A stretch of 41,361 nt of DNA, from assembly GCA_013297675.1 (NCBI GenBank), contig JAAFHZ010000028.1:1-41361 (forward strand), in the 5' to 3' direction. The position numbers and the translations under genes were made by a program. Source of the stretch: Synechococcales cyanobacterium bin59.metabat.ball.084 (GTDB taxonomy: Bacteria; Cyanobacteriota; Cyanobacteriia; Cyanobacteriales; Chamaesiphonaceae). Shown here piece after piece: positions 8,558 to 16,447 of this stretch; within the stretch, counting starts at the first letter, position 1; each line of letters starts with the position of its first letter. The notes under the pieces were generated by a model. That model worked only from the letters and a program-made list of their open reading frames with translations. It was not told where the DNA came from and searched no databases.

Positions 8558-9004
8558 ATGTCTTGGAGTTCGATCGATCAGGTAATTACCAGCATCACCC
8601 AACAACCCGCCTGGGATGCCTTTCGCGCTTGGCAAGAAGTGATGGACGCTTGGCCAAGAGTGTTAGAGAGCCTGCAAATACAGTCTGCTGCACAAATTTA
8701 TCCCCGCACTCGCAGCGGCGATGTATTGCAAGTGGCCACCCACAGTGCTGCTCTAGCAGATCTTTGCACTTGGCAGCGTCGATCGATTCTCAAAACTCTC
8801 AATGCCACTCTTACCGATCCTTTAACTGATATCAGATTCAGCACCGGTCGCTGGCAGCTTCCTGCCCCACCGACCCCTACCATTGACCAAGTAGATTACA
8901 GTTTGGTCGATCGGGTTTCATGCCCTCAATGCACTGCTTGTACTCCTCAGTGGGAACTAGAGCGCTGGTCGGTCTGCCGGTTTTGCATCGTGGAACATTG
9001 GTAA
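8558..9004 (+). CDS. DciA-like DUF721 protein with C-terminal zinc-binding cysteines
   Basis: This 148-aa protein has a DUF721 core (about residues 15-100; conserved W in AFRAWQEVMDAWPRVL and the strand VLQVATHSAALADLCTWQ). DUF721 includes DciA, the loader of the replicative helicase in bacteria lacking DnaC-type loaders. A C-terminal CPQC (122-125) and CRFC (140-143) pair probably binds zinc. The start is ATG 8558, supported by GGGAGA at 8545-8550; an upstream TTG at 8543 is less likely. A role in helicase loading is an inference from the family. Confidence 0.72.
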   Translation: MSWSSIDQVITSITQQPAWDAFRAWQEVMDAWPRVLESLQIQSAAQIYPRTRSGDVLQVATHSAALADLCTWQRRSILKTLNATLTDPLTDIRFSTGRWQLPAPPTPTIDQVDYSLVDRVSCPQCTACTPQWELERWSVCRFCIVEHW

Positions 9005-9058
9005 GTGGTGAGCAAAGGATAATGCCATACTTAAAGAATTGAATCTTTCTGTTTCCCT

Positions 9059-9637
9059 ATGCCCGAACCATCCGATTCCACTAACACCCCAACTCCGATG
9101 CTGACTAAGCTCTGGCAAAGCTGGGGTGAAAACCTCAAAATCTTGATTGCTGCTGTCATCTTAGCTTTGGTAATTCGCACCTTTGTAGCCGAACCCCGCT
9201 TCATTCCCTCAGCTTCAATGGTGCCTACTTTAGAGCTGGGCGATCGACTGGTAGTAGAAAAAATCTCTTATAAACTTCATCCTCCAGCCTATGCTGACAT
9301 CGTAGTTTTTGCTGTTCCGCCCCAACTACAAGCCGAAGGCTACCAAGCCGACCAAGCTTTTATCAAACGGGCGATCGGGCTACCGGGCGATCGGATTTCT
9401 TTAAGAAATGGCCGAGTCTATCGCAATGACATAGCTTTACCTGAACCCTATGTCACCATCACCCCCAAGCCCGAAGATATTAATACCATCACTGTCCCAG
9501 CCAATGAAATCTTTGTGATGGGCGACAACCGCAATAACAGTAACGATTCTCGCTATTGGGGTACTCTACCCATGCAAAATCTGATTGGCAAAGCTGTTTG
9601 GCGATTTTTTCCCTTAACTCGCTGGGGCAAACTGTGA
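9059..9637 (+). CDS. lepB: signal peptidase I
   Basis: This 192-aa membrane-anchored serine protease removes signal peptides from exported proteins. One N-terminal membrane segment (about 26-44) precedes the catalytic serine S53 in PSASMVPTL. The general-base lysine K103 is in KRAIGLPGD, and the box MGDNRNNSNDSRYWG follows. The size fits the compact form common in cyanobacteria. It is the last gene of the cysK-led run, 54 nt after the DUF721 gene. Confidence 0.95.
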   Translation: MPEPSDSTNTPTPMLTKLWQSWGENLKILIAAVILALVIRTFVAEPRFIPSASMVPTLELGDRLVVEKISYKLHPPAYADIVVFAVPPQLQAEGYQADQAFIKRAIGLPGDRISLRNGRVYRNDIALPEPYVTITPKPEDINTITVPANEIFVMGDNRNNSNDSRYWGTLPMQNLIGKAVWRFFPLTRWGKL

Positions 9638-9735
9638 TGATTGAGACCTATCCAATCAGGTGGGTTGTTTTCATCAATGGCTTTTCAACTAGGTAGTATC
9701 AGTAATGCTTAATATTTGAGATCATCCGGGGATTC

Positions 9736-10115
9736 GGATACGATGGGAGCAGAGTTTTATATTTTGTTACCTGCATTTTATCCGTTGACGGGTAAACCTG
9801 CACCTCAGAAACGGTTTATGGTTTATATTCTTGGTGCCTGTGTCTTTATTTACTGACGAACAACTGCTGTTTGAACCGCTGAATCCAACGGCGGAGGCGA
9901 TTCCAGTAATTTATGCTTTTCCGAATACCTATACTGTAGGGATTACCAGTTTGGGGTATCAGGTGGTGTGGGCAAACTTGGCGACCAATCCCTTGTTATC
10001 AGTCGTCAGTCGATTGTTAATGGATGGCGGTGAGTATTTGCCCATTAATCCAGAGCTGATGCGGTTTTCACGGCATTGGGAATTAGACTATACGAACATT
10101 TTGATATTAGTGTTA
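9736..10115 (+). repeat. direct repeat copy 1: duplicated 5' end of the radical-SAM gene
   Basis: This segment matches 14717-15034. About 61 bp (9753-9813) present here are missing from the other copy. From 9814 to about 9980 the copies are nearly identical, then diverge strongly and include a 3-bp insertion. Homology fades near 10115. Together the copies bracket the AT-rich cargo. Confidence 0.85.
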
Positions 10116-10118
10116 TAA
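9831..10118 (+). pseudogene. truncated radical-SAM protein, N-terminal fragment
   Basis: This 95-codon frame repeats the first part of the intact radical-SAM protein encoded from 14726 (shared segment YAFPNTYTVGITSLGYQVVW) and then stops at 10118 before any iron-sulfur motif. It has several non-conservative changes where the intact copy keeps family residues (for example RFSRHWELDY against GFSLSWELDY) and an inserted valine codon. The frame lacks an ATG and would start at TTG 9831 or GTG 9834. It lies in the original position downstream of lepB and is best read as the stump left by the cargo insertion. Confidence 0.85.
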
Positions 10119-10123
10119 TTTTA

Positions 10124-12694
10124 CTACTTAACAAGAGATTTTAGAAAATTTTCTTTTTCAATCATTTCCGATATCAAATGCTCTTTTTCACAACACTTGT
10201 TCCAAATGTATTGTGAGAGTGACCTGAAATCATTTTCATATTCAGACCAGGATTTTCTTTGACAAATATTTTGCAACTTAGTAATTATTTCCTGTGTAAT
10301 TATCTGATCTAAATCATCTTTTGTTAATGCTGGAATTTCCTTTACAGATTCAAAATTCTTATTAATTAATTCTAAATTTTTAATTAGTCCCAAATCTTCT
10401 TGTCCTCTTGAAAGCGAACCTAAACTCAATTTTGTTGGTATACAAGCTCTGGAAAATCCAAAGAGAATATCAGCCGATAAGATAGCATGTCTAATATGAA
10501 GACTCCCAATTAAAGCTTTTGTAAATAATTCAATTGATTTTTTGTATTCTTTTTTTATTAGTTCTAATTCTCCTTTAGCTAAATAAATTTCTGCTTGAAT
10601 TGCGTATTGGTATTTCAGATCAATTCTCACATCTATCACTGGCTCAATCATGGTTTCTGCAAGCTTTAAAATTTTACTTGCTTCATCTATTTTTTCTAAT
10701 CTAATGTAAGCACGAGCTGCACAACTTAGCCAACCAGCAGATTTTTGTCTAAGTCCTATTTTGGAAGAAAAAAATGCTGCTAAAATTAGATTTTCTGCAG
10801 CATTCTGCAAACATTCTATGTCTTCTTTATTGACACAAAAATATAACTCTAAACGACCAACATTTCCTATGATTTCAGAAACTGACAAGGAAGTGAAATA
10901 ATCTCGCATCCTATAATGCTCTTTTAATCCTTGATCATCAACATATTCTATCAATTTCTCGATATTTTTTTCCACCATAAATTCACGTAGAATACGCCAT
11001 TTCTTTCTTTTCAAGAATTCTGTGTCACTACCAATCAATTTAAGGTTAATTTCTTCTGACTTATACAAAATAAGTGCTGGAATATAGTCACTATTTTCTA
11101 CTTGATTTAGTAAAGCCCCAATTTCTATTAAATCAAGTTTCTTTCTGTTAAAATCTAATTTCATCCACAAAAATATACTACTTTTTTGTTTTAGAAATCT
11201 CTTGAATTCGTTATGAACTTTTGATAGTATTTCTTCAAGATCATTAAATTCTTCAAGGACTGTTATTTTTTCTTGTATTCCTTGAATTAATTCATTTGTA
11301 TTTTCGACAATAATATAGTCATTCAAGTGTTCGAGTTGCCTATAAATTTCTTGGTCTAATTCACAGAATGAATTGCTGATTTCGTGAACTTTATGAAATA
11401 CATTAGATATAGTGGAGTCCAAACCTATTTCATTTTTAATCCAATTTTCAATTGCATTAATAGTAGCTTGGGCAATTCCAACAACAATATTTACATCTAC
11501 CCACATACCATGAAATGTTTTTTCACTTGTTTGGTCGATTAATGTTATTGATATTCTTCTGAGCGATCCTGTACCTTTTCCAAGATTTAAAACAAATAAA
11601 TTTTTCAATTCTAATGGGCAACCTAGTCCCAGTAAGACAGCTTTTATGGTACTATCTACAGGAGCATGATTAGAAATTGATATCCATTGTCCTCTGATTT
11701 CCTCTTCATCTGTTGAGTGAACTTTTTTAAATCGAAAATCGACAATGGCCTTTGTGACAGGTGATTCTAAAGATATCAAGATTTGTTCGGGGAAGCCAAG
11801 TCTGCTAAGAGAATTTATAATTTGCGGATAAACATCTTTTTTTGATTCTTGGAAATGTGAATTACTAAGATTTTTAAATTGACAATTCTCTACCCGAACT
11901 TTGCATTTATTATTAATTGTATTTAATAAGTTAGCTTCTTCAATGTTGAAGTATAGCTCATAAATTTCCTCATAAGAAAACTTCGTTTTGCCGTTTCCAG
12001 TAAAGTGTGATATAGCTTTTTTGTATGTGGATTCTACTTTTTTTGTATGTTCAAAAGATACATTTTGATTTATTTTAATAAGTTCATTTTGTATCGCAAA
12101 TTCTGCATCAATTGGATCAATTTGTTCATCCTTTTGATTCTTCTCCAATGACATTAGTATAATATCTAGGGTGTTAGTAAAAACATGGTCTAACTTGCTA
12201 TCTGGAATGTTAAGACTAGAAAAACGTGAAATGATTCTTTGGATTTGAGGGTGGCGTTGACTTGATACTACAGGGGTGTTACTTTTCAAGTCATGAGATA
12301 TTTCTTGACACTGTGCTGCCCGCAAAATACTGTTAAGTACGTCTTGATCTAGATTTTTACGTTTGTTGGTAATCTCTTCAAAGTTTTGCCTACCTTTTTT
12401 AATGTTGTTTTCGTCTTTCAAATATTTGAAGAGATTCTTCAACTTCGCTTGATTGAAGTCCAGTCTCACAGAAAAATCAATATTTTCTATCTTTATGTTC
12501 TCATTTTCGTGTTCTCTTAAAACCTTTTCAATAGTATCAAAAAAAGTGTCTAGTGGTGTTCTACTGATCTTTAGTCCCGCACAAATTTCGGCATTCGTGA
12601 CCTTAAAAGAACTTTTAAGTTTTTGTAGCTCTCTATACAGATTTATGTAAAGATTTTTTTCTTCAATGTCCATTTTTTCATTGAACTGATTCAT
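10124..12694 (-). CDS. large unrecognised protein with possible HTH and TPR-like repeats
   Basis: This 856-aa, AT-rich, Lys/Glu/Ile-rich protein has no family that I recognise. Residues about 33-52 (VTNAEICAGLKISRTPLDTF) look like a helix-turn-helix; the middle (about 280-430) is mixed alpha/beta; and residues about 640-740 contain two or three TPR-like helical pairs (AENLILAAFFSSKIGLRQKS and AIQAEIYLAKGELELIKKEY). No Walker motif, nuclease motif or membrane segment is evident. The start ATG 12694 is preceded by AGAGGT. It has its own promoter, is divergent from the nuclease cassette, and its base composition is unlike the flanking core genes. It may be a regulator or sensor of a defence-type cargo; this is inference. 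Confidence 0.6.
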   Translation of the reverse strand: MNQFNEKMDIEEKNLYINLYRELQKLKSSFKVTNAEICAGLKISRTPLDTFFDTIEKVLREHENENIKIENIDFSVRLDFNQAKLKNLFKYLKDENNIKKGRQNFEEITNKRKNLDQDVLNSILRAAQCQEISHDLKSNTPVVSSQRHPQIQRIISRFSSLNIPDSKLDHVFTNTLDIILMSLEKNQKDEQIDPIDAEFAIQNELIKINQNVSFEHTKKVESTYKKAISHFTGNGKTKFSYEEIYELYFNIEEANLLNTINNKCKVRVENCQFKNLSNSHFQESKKDVYPQIINSLSRLGFPEQILISLESPVTKAIVDFRFKKVHSTDEEEIRGQWISISNHAPVDSTIKAVLLGLGCPLELKNLFVLNLGKGTGSLRRISITLIDQTSEKTFHGMWVDVNIVVGIAQATINAIENWIKNEIGLDSTISNVFHKVHEISNSFCELDQEIYRQLEHLNDYIIVENTNELIQGIQEKITVLEEFNDLEEILSKVHNEFKRFLKQKSSIFLWMKLDFNRKKLDLIEIGALLNQVENSDYIPALILYKSEEINLKLIGSDTEFLKRKKWRILREFMVEKNIEKLIEYVDDQGLKEHYRMRDYFTSLSVSEIIGNVGRLELYFCVNKEDIECLQNAAENLILAAFFSSKIGLRQKSAGWLSCAARAYIRLEKIDEASKILKLAETMIEPVIDVRIDLKYQYAIQAEIYLAKGELELIKKEYKKSIELFTKALIGSLHIRHAILSADILFGFSRACIPTKLSLGSLSRGQEDLGLIKNLELINKNFESVKEIPALTKDDLDQIITQEIITKLQNICQRKSWSEYENDFRSLSQYIWNKCCEKEHLISEMIEKENFLKSLVK

Positions 12695-12749
12695 CTTTAC
12701 CTCTAGCATTTTAGCTGATTTCACTGTATTTTTCGGGCAAAATTTTATT

Positions 12750-12763
12750 TGTCTCGCAAGACA
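12750..12763. promoter_or_regulatory. palindrome just downstream of the promoter, possible operator
   Basis: TGTCT and AGACA are separated by CGCA, forming a 14-bp palindrome that starts about 5 nt after the predicted transcription start of the 856-aa gene. This position suits a repressor site, perhaps for the HTH-like product itself. A single short palindrome in AT-rich DNA can be chance. Confidence 0.3.
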
Positions 12764-12774
12764 TTAGTGTCCTA

Positions 12775-12803
12775 ATTATACAAAATTTTAATTCACTTTG
12801 CAA
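12775..12803 (-). promoter_or_regulatory. sigma-70-like promoter of the 856-aa gene
   Basis: On the minus strand TTGCAA (12803-12798), exactly 17 nt, and TATAAT (12780-12775) form a good promoter. Transcription would begin near 12768 and leave a 5' leader of about 74 nt before the ATG at 12694. Confidence 0.55.
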
Positions 12804-13084
12804 AACTTACTGCATTTATTGTACAGTATTCTTATTGCCTCTGCATAAGCTATTTTTATGTCGACTAAGATATATTATTCTATTCAAAAGGAGCATTTTT
12901 TATGCGAAGTGATAAACAAAATTGAAAAATTTTTGTATTTTCAATACAATTTGATTGCGTTTTTGATTGTCAACGACCCATTAATAATTTATGCATTTGG
13001 TACTATACGTACAATAAATTATTGCATTTATAAAGACTGAGAGTTTATACTATTGCTCAGTAGAGATGTGTGAAGCATATCTAG

Positions 13085-13128
13085 AAAAAAATATCTTCAA
13101 GACCGTTGTTCAGACGGCTTTGAAGATA
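13085..13128 (-). terminator. intrinsic terminator, minus-strand reading
   Basis: A 37-nt hairpin (13092-13128) has a 9-bp perfect outer stem TATCTTCAA/TTGAAGATA, then a G-T pair, one mismatch, a 4-bp inner stem CCGT/ACGG and a 7-nt loop. On the minus strand it is followed by seven T residues (13091-13085). No minus-strand gene lies directly upstream, so it may end a non-coding transcript from 13.1-13.4 kb, or be a leftover of a lost gene. Confidence 0.55.
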
Positions 13129-13174
13129 GAACTCGAATCGATCTAGTCCATCGATCCAATCACGAAATCTACGA

Positions 13175-13297
13175 TTGACTTAAGAAAAGTCAAACCGATA
13201 GATACCTTCCTAAGAAGGCTTTTGACGGCGGTTGCAGTCGTAAGGGATTTCCTCCTTGACGGACATCACAACTTTGTACTATGCCACTTTCTGTGGC
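13175..13297. ncRNA. hairpin-rich non-coding stretch, possible structured RNA
   Basis: Within the 730-bp gap 12725-13456 there is a run of short perfect hairpins: TTGACTT/AAGTCAA with a 5-nt loop (13175-13193), CCTTC/GAAGG with a 4-nt loop (13205-13218) and GCCAC/GTGGC with a 5-nt loop (13283-13297), next to the terminator at 13085-13128. No convincing gene is found in the gap. It could be a structured RNA of the cargo or the decayed end of an IS605-type element. Strand is not determined, though the terminator favours minus. Confidence 0.25.
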
Positions 13298-13456
13298 TTA
13301 TATTCTGTTGTCTGCTACACAGAAAAGCTCATTCGGTATGCTGGGAATTTATCACGGCTCTGAATTAGATGAAGTGGATTGCCGATAAGAACTCTCTAGG
13401 CAGGGATTTTCGACACCAAACTTGGTCTGAAGTTATTGTTCTTGGAGTTTATCTCA

Positions 13457-14050
13457 ATGCTTAAAGTTGATAGAGAAAACAGGAATTTGTCAGAATCCAC
13501 AGTAAAAAGCAATCAAGATGCCACAGCATCCTATCAAGATAGGCTAAATACTGATGATTTTGAGCATGAGCCGGTCTTTAAAGAGTCCGGTATCTCACAT
13601 GAAACAGCACAAAGCCATTTTACCATTCAGCAACATCAGCGAATAGAGATTGCGAAGAAAATCGCTGATGATTGGGGAAGCAAGCCACAGTCGTCAATCT
13701 GTGTGGCGATCCTTGATTACCTTCTGGATATTGACACCGCTACTTCGGCTCATATTACCTATAGCTTGTTACAAGAATCAGTAAAGAAGTCCGAGCAAGC
13801 TGCTAATGAAGATCGAGATTTATGGATAGCAATACAATACCTATGTGGTGAACGAGTGCATTTGCTGGATGCCAGGTTTGAGCTGGTTGATAATAATGTT
13901 CGCTTTCCAATATCTAATGCCCTGTTAAATGATGCTCGTGAGACAGGAAAATTGGCTCATCCAGAAAGCAATAAATTAATTAGTGATTTCGAAGATAAGG
14001 TCTTCATTTATTTTCAGCCGAGTTCTTTGGTTCAGAGTATTTCTGCTTGA
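13457..14050 (+). CDS. unrecognised protein, partner of the nuclease-like gene
   Basis: This 197-aa soluble, acidic protein is not recognised. The first ~60 residues are polar and probably disordered; residues 65-190 are predicted helical (for example KKIADDWGSKPQ and ITYSLLQESVKKSEQAA). No catalytic motif is seen. The start is ATG 13457 with GGAG 8-9 nt upstream, rather than a TTG at 13436. It ends 5 nt before the start of the PD-(D/E)xK gene, so the two are surely one operon, and the protein may be its regulator, immunity factor or partner subunit. Confidence 0.65.
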   Translation: MLKVDRENRNLSESTVKSNQDATASYQDRLNTDDFEHEPVFKESGISHETAQSHFTIQQHQRIEIAKKIADDWGSKPQSSICVAILDYLLDIDTATSAHITYSLLQESVKKSEQAANEDRDLWIAIQYLCGERVHLLDARFELVDNNVRFPISNALLNDARETGKLAHPESNKLISDFEDKVFIYFQPSSLVQSISA

Positions 14051-14055
14051 GAGGA

Positions 14056-14712
14056 ATGAGTAAAGACATCAAAGATAATTTACGTAGGCTTCAAGAACTA
14101 GAAAGTTTTATACCAGAACTTGCTGGATTTCCATCAAGGATATTGGCAGTAAACTATGAGAAATTTATTCAGGTATTGTATGAAGATATCGATAAAATAA
14201 TTGGTCTATTACAAGAAAATCCGGAACTGCTTCAGCATGATACAGAAGATAGACTGACTCTAAGTATTGTCAGCAACCTGCGCTGTTTGGGTTACAACGC
14301 ATCTCATGAGCCAAAGATTGGTGGGCATGTAGATATAGCTGTCAAGAAAAGTAATTTCATGTGGATTGGAGAAGCCAAAATCCATCATGATTATGAATAT
14401 TTATGGCAGGGGTTTCAGCAGCTTGTGACTAGATATTCAACCGGTGATAACAATCAAAATGATGGTGGATTGCTGATATATATCAAGACTCAGAATACAA
14501 AGCAAGTAATTCAAAAATGGCAAGAGCATCTCACTAGCAAAAACTTACCTAATTATTCTATTCAGCCATGTGAAGTCAGAAATCTTTGTTTTTTCTCTAT
14601 TCATACACATCAAAGATCTGGCTGTGATTTTAAAGTAAGGCATATGCCAGTTATTCTTTATTTTAATCCTCAAGACAAGAGTGGTCTAAAAAGTAGAAAA
14701 CAGAAATCATGA
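14056..14712 (+). CDS. PD-(D/E)xK nuclease-like protein
   Basis: This 218-aa protein carries the core of the PD-(D/E)xK nuclease superfamily: a helix with a conserved-type glutamate (TEDRLTLSIVSNLRCLGY, E64), then D93 in GGHVDIAV, E106-x-K108 in WIGEAKIH, and downstream glutamines Q119/Q122 on a helix (LWQGFQQLVTRY). This order matches restriction-endonuclease-like active sites. ATG 14056 is chosen because GAGAGGA precedes it. It is tightly linked to the upstream 197-aa gene, ends just before repeat copy 2, and lies in AT-rich DNA without CGATCG. It is probably a defence nuclease; specific target and family are unknown. Confidence 0.7.
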   Translation: MSKDIKDNLRRLQELESFIPELAGFPSRILAVNYEKFIQVLYEDIDKIIGLLQENPELLQHDTEDRLTLSIVSNLRCLGYNASHEPKIGGHVDIAVKKSNFMWIGEAKIHHDYEYLWQGFQQLVTRYSTGDNNQNDGGLLIYIKTQNTKQVIQKWQEHLTSKNLPNYSIQPCEVRNLCFFSIHTHQRSGCDFKVRHMPVILYFNPQDKSGLKSRKQKS

Positions 14713-14716
14713 TAAA

Positions 14717-15034
14717 TCGGATACGATGGGGGCAGGTTTACGGTTTATATTCTTGGTGCCTGTGTCTTTATTTACTGACGAACAACTGCTGTTTGAACCG
14801 CTGAATCCAACGGCGGAGGCGATTCCGGTAATTTATGCTTTTCCGAATACCTATACTGTAGGGATTACCAGTTTGGGTTATCAGGTGGTGTGGGCAAACT
14901 TGGCGACCAATCCCTTGCTATCAGTCAGTCGGCTGTTTATGGATGGTGGTGAATCTTTGCCCTCTCAGCCAGAGCTGATGGGGTTTTCGCTCTCTTGGGA
15001 ATTGGATTATGTGAATATTTTGACCTTGTTAGAA
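14717..15034 (+). repeat. direct repeat copy 2: 5' end of the intact radical-SAM gene
   Basis: This is the partner of 9736-10115. It begins at the shared TCGGATACGATGGG, lacks about 61 bp found in copy 1, and runs into the intact coding sequence. Confidence 0.85.
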
Positions 15035-16369
15035 CAGTTGCAGGTGCCCATTCACACGATCGATCGCACTGATAATCATCCCCTAATTTTCGGTGGAGGG
15101 CCAGTCTTGACTGCTAACCCCGAGCCGTTTGCAGAGTTCTTTGATGTGGTGTTAGTCGGGGATGGTGAGGAGCTGTTAGGTGAGTTTGTGCGAGTATATA
15201 GCGAGGTGCGAGATTTAGATCGATCGCAGCAGCTCCGGCGCTTAGCCCAGGTGCCCGGGGTTTATGTGCCCAGTTTGTATGTAGTGACCTATGCAGGCGA
15301 AGAGATTGCCAGTATTCAGCCGATCGACTCCGAGATCCCCGCCACGATTACCAAGCAAACTTACCGGGGGCGACAGCTTTCTGCTTCGACGGTGGTAACT
15401 CCCAAAGCGGCTTGGGAAAGCATTTTTATGGTAGAAGTGGTGCGAAGCTGCCCAGAAATGTGTCGGTTTTGCTTGGCGAGTTATTTAACTCTGCCTTTTC
15501 GCACTGCTAGCTTGGAAGCATCTTTGATTCCGGAGATCGATCGAGGGCTGCAATTCACTAACCGCCTGGGTCTGTTGGGGGCTTCGGTGACGCAGCATCC
15601 CCAGTTTGAGGAGCTGATCGATCGCTTGGCTCTACCCAAATATGATGGGGTGCGGCTGAGTATTTCTTCGGTGCGTACCAATACTGTGACCGAGAAACTG
15701 GCTAAAGTTTTGACCCAGCGGGATAGTAAGTCGATTACGATCGCCGTAGAGAGTGGCTCAGCGCGGGTACGAGAGATTGTGAATAAGAAGCTGGCCACTC
15801 CAGAGATTGCAGCGGCGGCGGTGAATGCCAAGGCTGGGGGGCTAAGTAGCCTCAAACTCTATGGGATGGTGGGGATTCCGGGGGAAGAAATTGAGGATGT
15901 AGAGGCCTCGATCGAAATGATGCTGGGTCTGAAGAAAACTGTGCCGGGATTGAGGTTGACTTGGGGGTGCAGTACTTTCGTGCCCAAGGCACATACGCCG
16001 TTTCAGTGGTATGGGGTGCGCAAGGAGGCCGAGAAGCGGTTACAGCTATTGCAGAAGCGGTTGAAGCCTCAGGGTATTGAGTTTCGACCAGAAAGCTATA
16101 GTTGGTCGGTAATTCAGGCGCTGATTTCCCGGGGCGATCGGCGGTTAATTAGGGTGCTGGAGCTGACGCGGGAATATGGAGATAGTTTGGGTAGCTACAA
16201 ACGGGCTTTTAAAGATCTGCGTGGTTCTTTGCCATCGTTAGAATATTATGTGCATGAAGATCGATCGTTGGATGCTGTACTGCCCTGGAGTCATATTTTA
16301 GGGACTTTACCGGCAGCTACAATTATTCAACATTATCAAACCAGTAGCAAGATCATGGAAGATCATTAA
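14726..16369 (+). CDS. radical SAM protein with B12-binding-like N-terminus
   Basis: This 547-aa protein has a Rossmann-like N-terminal region (YAFPNTYTVGITSLGYQVVW, then FGGGPVLTANPEPFAEFFD and VGDGEE) as in B12-binding-domain radical-SAM proteins, followed by the radical-SAM core with C242, C246 and C249 (CxxxCxxC in SCPEMCRFC) that bind the 4Fe-4S cluster. The substrate is unknown. It resembles the TIGR03960 type but is shorter. The start is uncertain: ATG 14726 gives a nonstandard 11-residue lead, while GTG 14756 would start closer to the family's usual N-terminus. The cargo insertion replaced its native upstream region with cargo DNA, so its expression may now depend on the nuclease operon 13 nt upstream. 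Confidence 0.85.
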   Translation: MGAGLRFIFLVPVSLFTDEQLLFEPLNPTAEAIPVIYAFPNTYTVGITSLGYQVVWANLATNPLLSVSRLFMDGGESLPSQPELMGFSLSWELDYVNILTLLEQLQVPIHTIDRTDNHPLIFGGGPVLTANPEPFAEFFDVVLVGDGEELLGEFVRVYSEVRDLDRSQQLRRLAQVPGVYVPSLYVVTYAGEEIASIQPIDSEIPATITKQTYRGRQLSASTVVTPKAAWESIFMVEVVRSCPEMCRFCLASYLTLPFRTASLEASLIPEIDRGLQFTNRLGLLGASVTQHPQFEELIDRLALPKYDGVRLSISSVRTNTVTEKLAKVLTQRDSKSITIAVESGSARVREIVNKKLATPEIAAAAVNAKAGGLSSLKLYGMVGIPGEEIEDVEASIEMMLGLKKTVPGLRLTWGCSTFVPKAHTPFQWYGVRKEAEKRLQLLQKRLKPQGIEFRPESYSWSVIQALISRGDRRLIRVLELTREYGDSLGSYKRAFKDLRGSLPSLEYYVHEDRSLDAVLPWSHILGTLPAATIIQHYQTSSKIMEDH

Positions 16370-16392
16370 ATTCCAGTAAGAGGCTCACACAA

Positions 16393-16425
16393 TTTCGCCC
16401 TGTATTTTTTGAATACAGGGCGAAA
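16393..16425. terminator. bidirectional terminator hairpin between convergent genes
   Basis: A perfect 14-bp stem (16393-16406 with 16412-16425) with loop TTTTG lies between the 3' ends of the radical-SAM gene and gyrA. The stem ends in T/A runs that give a short U tract in both directions. Confidence 0.8.
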
Positions 16426-16447
16426 AGTCTAGTTAGATACAGAGAAT

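Noticed and set aside
9741-9858. ATG-started frame at the head of repeat copy 1
   Set aside because: It runs only about 38 codons (MGAEFYILLPAF...) and is in a different frame from the radical-SAM coding sequence.
12858-13040. 60-aa AT-rich ORF in the cargo gap
   Set aside because: No ribosome-binding site, low-complexity Ile/Tyr/Phe-rich product, and it lies in the gene-free gap between divergent promoters; likely chance.
9736-15034. Cargo as a simple IS or transposon
   Set aside because: No transposase, integrase or terminal inverted repeats are visible in the cargo, and the flanking repeats are too long and too diverged for an IS target duplication.
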